Shown here: one piece after another, positions 52,949 through 60,603 of the stretch
How the letters are laid out: each line of letters begins with the position of its first letter
Position numbering within the stretch: the stretch's first letter is position 1
From: Rhodanobacteraceae bacterium
Lineage (GTDB): Bacteria; Pseudomonadota; Gammaproteobacteria; Xanthomonadales; Xanthomonadaceae
Length of the DNA: 64,000 bases
NCBI GenBank assembly: GCA_024233975.1
Contig: JACKOX010000009.1
Coordinates: forward strand, 62,001 to 126,000
Direction: 5' to 3'
Program-made: the position numbers and the translations under genes
The notes under the pieces: generated by a model
Database searches by the model: none
What the model was told of the DNA's origin: nothing
What the model saw: only the letters and a program-made list of their open reading frames with translations

Positions 52949-54406
52949 TCAATCTTCGCCAGTATCGTCCCAGGTGATATCCCATGCCCAGATCGCCGGC
53001 GCAAATGCGAAGCTGTAGTTGGCGCGCTGTGGTACGCCGTCACTACCTTCAAGAACACCGTTGACGTAGCGCTGGAAAACCACTGGGATCGCTGGCGCAC
53101 CGCGAAATCCATTACCTTCGTTGCTTATCATGCTCCAACCGTAATTCAACGAGTTGGACGACGGGCGGGCATGAAAGCTGCCCTCGGAAGGCAATGGCGG
53201 GAGTTGATATTCGTTTTCAGATGGGAACTCCATTCGCCATGCACCCGGCAAATCCAGCACCGCAGAGGGTGCGATCTGGGATTCAGCCGGGTTGAAGCTC
53301 ACTGCCATTATTGGCAAGGCCTGAGGATCCAATGGTTGTGGCGCGCTCCATTCTGTGTCCCAACATTCCAACTGTGGGACACCTACGCAGCCCTGTGGCA
53401 CTCGATCATTGCCAACACGGTCATAGGTGGCCATCTGGACAAATGAATGGCCGAGCGGCACAGCATGATCCACCGGACTTCCCAGTCCGTCGCGTTCGGA
53501 GAAATACATCACCAACGGGTAGTTGATCACTAGATCGGTCGCTGCCCCAAGATTCGGGTTGATGTTGTAGCTGCCGCGGAAGTGGTCGACCATCAGCGCC
53601 GCGGCCATCGCGTCCAATGGCGTTGGCCAGGTATCTTCGCGACACTTGCCGTTGCTGCATACCCGGCTTTTTGTGTTGCCTTCATCGGTGCCGGTGTCGT
53701 GGCCGCTGGCCAGGTCGGGCAGTGGGTCTCCGGGACGGGTGTGCTGCACGCGGTCGGAATAGCCGTCGATGGCCACGCCGGGAACCTTGTACACGACCCC
53801 GCCTTCCACCTGGATGATCTGCCACTCGGCGAACAGCTGGTAGGCCTCGTGGATGCTGGGTGTATTGGGATTGCTCTCCCATTCGCCGACGTTCCACTTG
53901 TCAGCCAGCTGGGAACAGACGACATCCCACTGTATGGGGAATTGTTGATCTGCCGGCACTGTCCAGCCCGAGCCCATCAGGATCACCTCGGCCGAGCCGT
54001 ACTCGGCGTCGAGATCGGCCATGCCGGAAAAAGGTTCGGCGCCCTGTTCACCATCGACCAGCAGGCAGGTCTCGTCGCTGCTGATCAGACGACTACCGCC
54101 ACCTTCTCGCGGGCCAATGCCCGCCGTCCAGGCATCCTGCGGATCGTGGAAGTAAAGGCTGCCGCTAAAGACAACCGCGCCCTCCTGATCCCGCAGCCGC
54201 AGTTTGGCGATCTTCCGATAGGAAGCAGTTTCGTGAAGGTTCTGTATGTTCAGCAGCGTGGAATGCCCGCCGGTGGTCGTCCACAACGGCAATAGCAACA
54301 CCTGGCCTGAGCCGCCCGGATCGACTTCCACCGCCGGCGTCGCTTGACAGCCGAGCAGCGCCAGCAACACGGCGCACGTCCGCGCCAGCCGTCTTGAGTG
54401 CTTCAT
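52949..54406 (-). CDS. Exported protein of unknown function
   Basis: A 485-residue protein. The signal peptide ends L-A-L-L-G-C, a possible lipobox at about residue 19. The mature part begins V-D-P-G-G-S-G-Q-V-L-L-L-P-L-W-T-T-T-G-G-H-S-T-L-type sequence, found in a family of gammaproteobacterial surface proteins without known role. There is a C-S-N-G-K-C segment that may form a disulphide. AGGAGA lies 6 bases before ATG 54406. Parts of the gene (about 53100-53500) are less GC-rich than the neighbours, suggesting transfer. It lies downstream of the protease on the same strand after a strong hairpin. Confidence 0.65.
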   Translation of the reverse strand: MKHSRRLARTCAVLLALLGCQATPAVEVDPGGSGQVLLLPLWTTTGGHSTLLNIQNLHETASYRKIAKLRLRDQEGAVVFSGSLYFHDPQDAWTAGIGPREGGGSRLISSDETCLLVDGEQGAEPFSGMADLDAEYGSAEVILMGSGWTVPADQQFPIQWDVVCSQLADKWNVGEWESNPNTPSIHEAYQLFAEWQIIQVEGGVVYKVPGVAIDGYSDRVQHTRPGDPLPDLASGHDTGTDEGNTKSRVCSNGKCREDTWPTPLDAMAAALMVDHFRGSYNINPNLGAATDLVINYPLVMYFSERDGLGSPVDHAVPLGHSFVQMATYDRVGNDRVPQGCVGVPQLECWDTEWSAPQPLDPQALPIMAVSFNPAESQIAPSAVLDLPGAWRMEFPSENEYQLPPLPSEGSFHARPSSNSLNYGWSMISNEGNGFRGAPAIPVVFQRYVNGVLEGSDGVPQRANYSFAFAPAIWAWDITWDDTGED

Positions 54407-54445
54407 TTCCGTCTCCTGATACGAACAGGTTTTTCCCGTGCGATG

Positions 54446-54478
54446 CGCCACGGGTCGCGTCCAGCGCGACCCGTGGCG
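54446..54478 (-). terminator. Long hairpin after the protease gene
   Basis: A perfect 14-bp stem (54446-54459 with 54465-54478) and a TCCAG loop. No clear T run follows on the minus strand, so it may be a terminator or an RNA-protecting structure. Confidence 0.55.
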
Positions 54479-54484
54479 GTTTGC

Positions 54485-55996
54485 CTACGGATAGATCACC
54501 GCCTCGTGGGGGCAGATGAACTGATGGTTGCTGATGGTCGTCCCGTAGCCGTTCTGGATGGCCAACTGCACCGTGACGTTCGTGTATGGCGTGCAGGTTG
54601 CGAAGAAATCCAGATCATGCCCGGTGGCCGTACCTTTCGACCAGGTCAAGTCCACCTTGCCCTGCGATTGCCAGCTGTCCAGGCGACAGGTGAAGTAGCC
54701 GGGGCCGCCGATCATCGGGCAGCTCGCGATGGCCGTCGGCGCGTTGGTGCCGTGACTGGTGAGCATGGTCTTGCCGAAGGCGTCCAGGGTATCCGTGATT
54801 GGTTGAAACCATGTAGGCAACGGGTTCTCTGGATCTGCAGGGCATTCGTGTGGACAGGCGCCCCCATAGTTTGTGCCTTGAACCTGACCGGCAACAGAGA
54901 CCCATGGGCCGCCTGAATCGCTGTCAACCGTGCAACTCCCAGCTACTTCCGTTAGGCCAACAATCGCAGTTGCACCGTAATACCGCGTCACGTTGAATGC
55001 ACTCACAGCGCCACAATGCGGTCCTTCCGAACTCTGGCCGTATCGACAGACGGTTGTGTTGATGGGAGCGATCAGGAGACCCGCCCAAAGCGATGGCACT
55101 GATAGCATCCCGTCGTTGTAGCCGTTGATTTGTGCCTGAGGCGTCCAGCCTGAATCCGTAGCAACCCAGCCAGAGTCTTTCGTTGGTGATGGGTCAAAGA
55201 ATAATGTCTCCTGTCCTGACCCCAAAGTCAGATAGTCCGTAACTTGTGGCTCTGCATATAGCGTGGGCTGGTTCGCAGCACAGTTGGAGCTGGAGTAGGT
55301 CTGGTAGGGGGTTGTTGCAATGGCCATCTCACTGCCTTCGTGGATGCAATGACCGGCCGTTGCATAACCCCCCTCGATTGCAACGCCAACGGAGCAAGGA
55401 AATGCCCTGTATTTTGCGTTCTGGGTGTCCTTCAACATTTCCCAGGTTTTGTTTCGCGTTCCGTCGCCACCACGGACAGGGCCACTGGATGGAACGGCGT
55501 GACGAGCTGGCTTCAACTCGAACCGGGCAGGATCAAAACCATGCTGCCGAAGACCTTGGGCAAGTGATTCGCGACCGGACTCTCCTGCTGCCTCGTCGTA
55601 GCCGAGCACAACGCGGTTGCCGGCGTAGTCGATATGACTGCTGATCAGGCCAGCAGCAGCGAGCCGTTCGGTCGCCGTGCTACGGATGGATTCGAGCTGT
55701 TCCAGCGACTGTTCAACCGCTACCGGTACGGCGTCCAGTGCCTCGATCCGCTGGTGGTCGGCGGCGTCGCGTGTGGCCACACGCAGGCGTTCGCCGTCGA
55801 ACCAGGCGCCGGCATAGCCAACAAGGCCGGCGTCGCGTATGCGCATCCAGGTTTCCGCCGCTTCGGCTTCGCGGGCCATGCGGGCGATGGCCTGTTCTTC
55901 GTTAAGGCCGTACAAGGCCATCACCGAGCGTAGCGTATCCACCTTGGTGGTCGGCTCGCCAGCGTAGGCTGTACCGTCAATCGCAAGCGCAGCCAA
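54485..55996 (-). CDS. Alpha-lytic-type secreted serine protease, frame broken at its start
   Basis: The intact frame (about 500 residues) covers the end of a signal peptide (F-L-A-A-L-A-I-D-G-T-A-Y-A), a prodomain (about 15-165) and an S1E protease domain. Catalytic His is in A-T-A-G-H-C, serine in D-S-D-S-G-G-P-W, and V-C-R-Y-G-Q-S-S-E-G-P-H-C-G is typical of streptogrisin/alpha-lytic enzymes. A C-terminal extension of about 80 residues with four cysteines follows. There is no proper start in this frame: the ATG with a ribosome site (56069) is out of frame because of a 7-base repeat at 56029-56063. Central parts (54850-55450) have lower GC than the surroundings. See the repeat and the leader entries. 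Confidence 0.85.
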   Translation of the reverse strand: MAALAIDGTAYAGEPTTKVDTLRSVMALYGLNEEQAIARMAREAEAAETWMRIRDAGLVGYAGAWFDGERLRVATRDAADHQRIEALDAVPVAVEQSLEQLESIRSTATERLAAAGLISSHIDYAGNRVVLGYDEAAGESGRESLAQGLRQHGFDPARFELKPARHAVPSSGPVRGGDGTRNKTWEMLKDTQNAKYRAFPCSVGVAIEGGYATAGHCIHEGSEMAIATTPYQTYSSSNCAANQPTLYAEPQVTDYLTLGSGQETLFFDPSPTKDSGWVATDSGWTPQAQINGYNDGMLSVPSLWAGLLIAPINTTVCRYGQSSEGPHCGAVSAFNVTRYYGATAIVGLTEVAGSCTVDSDSGGPWVSVAGQVQGTNYGGACPHECPADPENPLPTWFQPITDTLDAFGKTMLTSHGTNAPTAIASCPMIGGPGYFTCRLDSWQSQGKVDLTWSKGTATGHDLDFFATCTPYTNVTVQLAIQNGYGTTISNHQFICPHEAVIYP

Positions 55997-56069
55997 GAAG
56001 CCCAGAGCAAGTGCCTTCAGCCTGACTTGCTTGTTGCTTGTTGCTTGTTGCTTGTTGCTTGTTGTGCAT
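55977..56069 (-). other. Leader of the protease gene, out of frame as sequenced
   Basis: ATG 56069 has GGGGA 6 bases upstream, but reading from it passes through the 7-base repeats and stops at a TGA (55977-55979) after 30 codons. With one repeat fewer the same ATG would run into the protease: M-H-N-K-Q-Q-A-T-S-N-K-Q-V-R-L-K, then a hydrophobic core and an A-Y-A cleavage site. Confidence 0.75.
56029..56063 (-). repeat. Five tandem copies of a heptanucleotide (GCTTGTT)
   Basis: Five perfect copies of GCTTGTT on the plus strand, just inside the coding start of the protease. As seven is not a multiple of three, each gain or loss shifts the frame. Four (or seven) copies join the ATG to the protease frame; five do not. 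Confidence 0.95.
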
Positions 56070-56210
56070 GTCGTTCCCCATCCTTTTCGCGTATGACGAA
56101 ATCCCCCGGGGTCGTCGCGTTTTCAGCAAACGCGAGAGCAGAACGTAGCATGATGATTTCGGTCGCGCCATCAAGAGCCGCTGGCATGGGCGCCTGCCTG
56201 CATTGCGCGC

Positions 56211-57614
56211 TCAGACGGCCTTGGAATAGCGCGGCTGTTCCTGCGACAGGCCGAGGTAGACGTCGAAACAGGCGGCGATCACCCGCAGCAGCAGGCGACC
56301 GCGGGCGGTGGCGCGGATGTGGCGGGCGTCGACCTCGACCAGGCCGTCGTCGGCCAGCGGCTGCAGCGCCGCCAGTGCGCCGGCGAAGTAGGCTGAGAAA
56401 TCAATGTCGAAGCGCGACTCCACTGAGGCCACATCGATCTCGCCGCGGCACATCAGGTCCTGGATCACCGCCGCGCGCAGCAGGTCGTCGTCGCTCAGCT
56501 TCAGGCCGCGCCACAGCGGCAGGCGACCTTCGTCGATCTGCTCCTGGTAGACGCCGAGGTCGCGGTGGTTCTGGCTGAAGCTGTCGCCGATCTGGCTGAT
56601 CGCGCTGACGCCAAGGCCGAGCAGTTCACAGTCGGCGTGGGTGGTATAGCCCATGAAATTGCGATGCAGACTGCCACTGTCCAGCGCCTGGCAGAGTTCG
56701 TCTTCCGGCAGGGCGAAATGATCCATGCCGACGTAGCGGTAGCCGGCGGCGCCCAGCTTCTCCACCGCCAGCGCCAGCAGCGCCAGTTTGGTGTGCGCCG
56801 GACACAGGTCTTCGTCCTTGATCTGCCGCTGCGCGCGGAACAGCTGCGGCATGTGCGCATAGCTGTAGACCGCGAGACGGCTGGGTCGCGCCTCGATCAC
56901 CGTATCCAGGGTGTGGCCGAATCCTTCGAGATTCTGCTTGGGCAGGCCGTAGATCAGGTCGACGTTGATCGAACGCATTCCGGCATTTCGTGCCGCGTCG
57001 ATGATGCGCAGGGTCTGTTCCACCGGCTGCACGCGGTTGATCGCCTTTTGTACGTCGAGGTCGAAATCCTGCACGCCGAGACTGACCCGGTTGAAGCCGA
57101 TGTCGGCCAGCGCATGGACTTCGTCGGGCTGGATGAAGCGCGGATCGAGTTCGATGGAGAAGTCGCGATCGGCGGCGCGGCTCAGATTGAAATGGCGGCC
57201 GAGCACGCCGACGAACTCGGCGATCTGGTCCGGTCGCAGGAAGTTCGGCGTGCCGCCGCCGAAATGCAGCTGGCGTACCTCGCGGTCGCGGTCGAACATC
57301 GGCGCGGTCATCTCGACTTCGCGCACCAGCCGCAGCAGGTAGGCCTCGGCCTTGCTGACATCGCGGGTGATGACGCGGTTGCAGCCGCAGTAGAAGCAGG
57401 GACTCCAGCAGAACGGCACGTGTACGTAGATCGACATCGGCCGCGGAATTGGCTCGTCGTTGCCAAGGCGTGCCTGTGCGGCGAGGTCGTTCGGCGTGAA
57501 ATCCACGTCGAAATGCGGTGCGGTCGGGTAGCTGGTGTAGCGCGGCCCCGGCTTGTCGTAGCGGGCAACAAGCTCGGGGTCGAACTGGATGTCGGGGAGG
57601 CGGCGATTGTCCAT
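56211..57614 (-). CDS. hemN: Oxygen-independent coproporphyrinogen III dehydrogenase HemN
   Basis: A radical-SAM enzyme that makes protoporphyrinogen IX without oxygen. The 467-residue product has Y-T-S-Y-P-T-A-P-H-F near the start, the cluster motif C-W-S-P-C-F-Y-C-G-C and G-G-G-T-P-N-F-L. It supplies heme for the denitrification enzymes when oxygen is absent. ATG 57614 has no ribosome site; the FNR-type box (57648-57661) is centred 40.5 bases before it, so a leaderless transcript is possible. GTG 57620 is an alternative. Confidence 0.96.
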   Translation of the reverse strand: MDNRRLPDIQFDPELVARYDKPGPRYTSYPTAPHFDVDFTPNDLAAQARLGNDEPIPRPMSIYVHVPFCWSPCFYCGCNRVITRDVSKAEAYLLRLVREVEMTAPMFDRDREVRQLHFGGGTPNFLRPDQIAEFVGVLGRHFNLSRAADRDFSIELDPRFIQPDEVHALADIGFNRVSLGVQDFDLDVQKAINRVQPVEQTLRIIDAARNAGMRSINVDLIYGLPKQNLEGFGHTLDTVIEARPSRLAVYSYAHMPQLFRAQRQIKDEDLCPAHTKLALLALAVEKLGAAGYRYVGMDHFALPEDELCQALDSGSLHRNFMGYTTHADCELLGLGVSAISQIGDSFSQNHRDLGVYQEQIDEGRLPLWRGLKLSDDDLLRAAVIQDLMCRGEIDVASVESRFDIDFSAYFAGALAALQPLADDGLVEVDARHIRATARGRLLLRVIAACFDVYLGLSQEQPRYSKAV

Positions 57615-57647
57615 GGCCACAGTTTGGCGATTTGCGCGGAAGCTGCC

Positions 57648-57661
57648 TTGATCGGGGTCAA
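57648..57661 (-). promoter_or_regulatory. FNR/DNR-type box before hemN
   Basis: TTGATCGGGGTCAA on the plus strand: one half is the classical FNR half-site, the other GTCAA. It is centred 40.5 bases from the hemN ATG. Confidence 0.72.
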
Positions 57662-57754
57662 GGCTGCCGCGTCGCGCTGTGACGGCTTGCCGCCATCGTC
57701 ACGGCAGTTCAGACTTTGTTGCGTTTTTGCAACTTTTCGGGCCGTTTCCCGACC

Positions 57755-59152
57755 ATGCCAGCCATTTCACACGCCCACATCCTGATCGTCGACGACGAGC
57801 CCGACATCCGCGGCCTGCTGCGCGATGTACTGGAGGACGAGGGTTACCGGGTCAGCGACGCGCCTGATGCCGAAGCCGCGCGCCTGCTGGTGGCGCAGCA
57901 GGCACCTGATGCCGTGCTGCTGGATATCTGGATGCCCGGAGAGGACGGACTGTCCCTGCTGCGTGGCTGGGCCGAAGCCGGTCGTCGGCGTGGTGGGCTG
58001 GCGTTTCCGGTGGTGATGATGTCCGGCCACGGCACTGTGGACACGGCGGTCGAGGCGACCAAGCTCGGCGCCTATGACTTCATCGAAAAGCCGATCACCC
58101 TGGCCAAGCTGCTGATCACCCTGCAGCGCGCGCTGGAAGCCAGCCGCCTGCGTGCCGACAATGCGGCGCTGCGCCGGCAGGCGCAGCCGGTACGCCCGGC
58201 CGGCGACAGCACGCCGATGCAGGCGCTGCGCGAAAAGCTGGAGCGTCTGGCCGGGCACGACAGCGCGGTGCTGCTGCGAGGCGAGCCGGGCACCGAAAAG
58301 GAAGCGCTGGCGCGCTGGCTGCACAGCTTGGGTCCGCGTCGTGACCAGCCTTTCATCGCGGTGGTCCCCGGTGCGATTGCCAGCGGCCAGGCCGCGGCCA
58401 CGCTGTTCGGGGCCGAAGACGCCAGCGGCGTGCGTCCGGGCCTGCTGGAGCAGGCGCAGGGCGGCACGCTGTTCCTTGACGAGGTCGCGGAGCTGGACGC
58501 GGAGCTGCAGCAGCGCCTGTCCAGCGTGATCGAGCGCGGCCAGTTGCTGCGCGTGGGTGGACAGCAGCCGGTTGACCTCAATGTTCGCGTCGTCGCCGCT
58601 ACCGCACAGGATCTGGAGGCGGCGCGGGCGCAGGGGCGATTCCGCGACGAGCTGTATTTCCAGCTCAACGTGGTGCCGCTGGAGGTGCCGCCGTTGCGCG
58701 AGCGTCGTGCCGATCTCGCCGAACTGCTGGCCCAGTACGCCGCGCATTTCGCCCGGCGCGATGGCCTGTCGCCTCGACGTTTCGGCGCGGCCGCGCAAAG
58801 CCGCCTGCAGCGCCACGATTGGCCGGGCAACCTGCGCGAGCTGCGCAACCTGGTGCAGCGCCTGACCTTGCTGGGCAGTGACGAGGTGACCGTGCCGGAG
58901 GTCGACGCCATGCTCGACGGCCGTGCCGTGGCACCGGTGGCGGCGGCGGAAGACGCCGTGGCGATCGACTTCAGCCTGCCGCTGCGCGAGGCGCGTGAGC
59001 AGTTCGAGCGCCTGTATCTCAGCCGTCGCCTCGATGAAGCAGGCGGCAGCGTGGGCAAGCTCGCTAAAATGACCGGCATGGAGCGCACGCACCTGTATCG
59101 CAAGCTGCGCGATCTGGGCGTGGAGAACCGTTCCGGCGGTCGCGACGACTAG
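57755..59152 (+). CDS. ntrX: NtrX-like response regulator with an altered AAA+ domain
   Basis: A 465-residue NtrC-family regulator. The receiver domain has D-D-E, the phosphoacceptor Asp57 and the lysine in E-K-P. The AAA+ region is altered: Walker A reads G-E-P-G-T-E-K-E, with Glu in place of the second glycine, and the G-A-F-T-G-A loop that touches sigma-54 is absent (T-L-F-G-A-E-D-A-S-G-V-R-P-G instead). Walker B (F-L-D-E-V) is present. The C-terminus has a Fis-type helix-turn-helix. Sigma-54 activation is therefore unlikely. Its kinase ntrY is 29 kb upstream. trkA follows after 47 bases. Confidence 0.9.
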   Translation: MPAISHAHILIVDDEPDIRGLLRDVLEDEGYRVSDAPDAEAARLLVAQQAPDAVLLDIWMPGEDGLSLLRGWAEAGRRRGGLAFPVVMMSGHGTVDTAVEATKLGAYDFIEKPITLAKLLITLQRALEASRLRADNAALRRQAQPVRPAGDSTPMQALREKLERLAGHDSAVLLRGEPGTEKEALARWLHSLGPRRDQPFIAVVPGAIASGQAAATLFGAEDASGVRPGLLEQAQGGTLFLDEVAELDAELQQRLSSVIERGQLLRVGGQQPVDLNVRVVAATAQDLEAARAQGRFRDELYFQLNVVPLEVPPLRERRADLAELLAQYAAHFARRDGLSPRRFGAAAQSRLQRHDWPGNLRELRNLVQRLTLLGSDEVTVPEVDAMLDGRAVAPVAAAEDAVAIDFSLPLREAREQFERLYLSRRLDEAGGSVGKLAKMTGMERTHLYRKLRDLGVENRSGGRDD

Positions 59153-59199
59153 TTGTTCGCGCGGTCTGACACGGGGACAGACATGGAAGACAAAGCGGC

Positions 59200-60576
59200 A
59201 TGAAGATCCTGATCCTTGGCGCCGGCCAGGTTGGCAGCTCGGTGGCGGTGGCGCTGTCGTCGGAAAACAACGACATCACCGTGGTGGATACCGATGGCGG
59301 TCGCCTGCGTGAACTGTCCGAGCGCCTCGATATCCGCACCGTCGATGGCCACGCCTCCCTGCCCAGCGTGCTGGGACAGGCCGGCGCCGAAGACGCCGAC
59401 CTGATCATCGCGGTGACGTCCAGCGATGAGGTGAACCTGATCGCCTGCCTGGTCGCCGACACCGTCTACAACACGCCGACCAAGATCGCCCGCCTGCGCG
59501 AAGCCGAGTACATCGAGCATGGCGACATGCTGGCCAAGGGGCGCAGTTCGGTGGACGTGGCGATCAGTCCGGAGCAGTTGGTCTGCCGTCACGTGCAGCG
59601 CCTGATCGAGTATCCGGGCGCCCTGCAGGTGCTCGATTTCGCCGATGGTCGCGCCCAGCTCGTCGCGGTACGCGCGGTGGCCGACGGCGCCCTGGTGGGG
59701 CACCAGATCAAGGAGCTGCGCGAGCATCTGCCGCCTGGCGTCGACGCGCGCGTTGCTGCCATCTATCGCGGCGGACAGCCGATCCGTCCGGAGGCGCACA
59801 CCGTCATCGAGCGTGACGACGAAGTATTCTTCCTTGCCGACCGTCGTGACATCCGCACGGTGATGAGCGAGCTGCGTCGGGCCGAAAAGGCTGCGCGTCG
59901 TGTGTTCATTGCCGGTGGCGGGAATATCGGGCGCTCGCTGGCCAAGGCGCTGGAGCGCCAGCATGGCGTGAAGATCCTCGAACGCTCGCGCGAGCGCGCC
60001 AAGCGCATCGCCGAGGACCTGCGCAACAGCATCGTGCTGGTCGGCGACTGCGCCGATGAGGACCTGCTGCGCGAGGAAAACATCGACCAGACCGACATCT
60101 ACTGTGCGCTGACCAACGACGACGAGGCCAACATCCTTTCGGCGATGCTGGCCAAGCGCCTGGGCTGTCCGCGCGTGGTGGCGCTGATCAACCGCCCCGC
60201 CTATGCCGAACTGGTCGAAGGCGGCAGCATCGACATCGCGGTCAGTCCGCAGCAGGTGACCCTGGGCGCGCTGCTCACGCATATCCGCCAGGGCACCATG
60301 GTCCGCGTGCATTCGCTGCGCCGCGGTGCGGCCGAGGCCATCGAGGCGGTGGCGCTGGGTGATCGTCGTACCTCGAAGGTGATCGGGCGCTCGCTGGACG
60401 AGTTGGAGCTGCCTCCGGCGGCGACCATCGGTGGCGTGGTTCGCGGCGAGAAACTGCTGATCGCGCACCACGACGTCGTGATCGAGCCCAACGACCACGT
60501 CATCGTGTTCCTGCTCGACAAGCGCCAGTTGCCGCAGGTCGAGGCGCTGTTCCGCGCCGACGCCACCTGGATCTGA
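59200..60576 (+). CDS. trkA: Trk potassium uptake regulator TrkA
   Basis: A 458-residue cytoplasmic protein that binds NAD(H) and gates TrkH. It has two repeats, each with an NAD-binding Rossmann fold (I-L-G-A-G-Q-V-G at the N-terminus and I-A-G-G-G-N-I-G at about residue 237) followed by a TrkA-C domain. This is the normal two-repeat length. It is followed by trkH after 27 bases, and both are presumably one unit with ntrX upstream. Confidence 0.97.
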   Translation: MKILILGAGQVGSSVAVALSSENNDITVVDTDGGRLRELSERLDIRTVDGHASLPSVLGQAGAEDADLIIAVTSSDEVNLIACLVADTVYNTPTKIARLREAEYIEHGDMLAKGRSSVDVAISPEQLVCRHVQRLIEYPGALQVLDFADGRAQLVAVRAVADGALVGHQIKELREHLPPGVDARVAAIYRGGQPIRPEAHTVIERDDEVFFLADRRDIRTVMSELRRAEKAARRVFIAGGGNIGRSLAKALERQHGVKILERSRERAKRIAEDLRNSIVLVGDCADEDLLREENIDQTDIYCALTNDDEANILSAMLAKRLGCPRVVALINRPAYAELVEGGSIDIAVSPQQVTLGALLTHIRQGTMVRVHSLRRGAAEAIEAVALGDRRTSKVIGRSLDELELPPAATIGGVVRGEKLLIAHHDVVIEPNDHVIVFLLDKRQLPQVEALFRADATWI

Positions 60577-60603
60577 GCCAATGAACCCGGGGAATCGCTG
60601 ATC

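Noticed and set aside
28375..57754. A mobile element or genomic island with ends
   Set aside because: No integrase, transposase, tRNA gene or matching direct repeats were found at the borders, so it is reported only as an accessory block.
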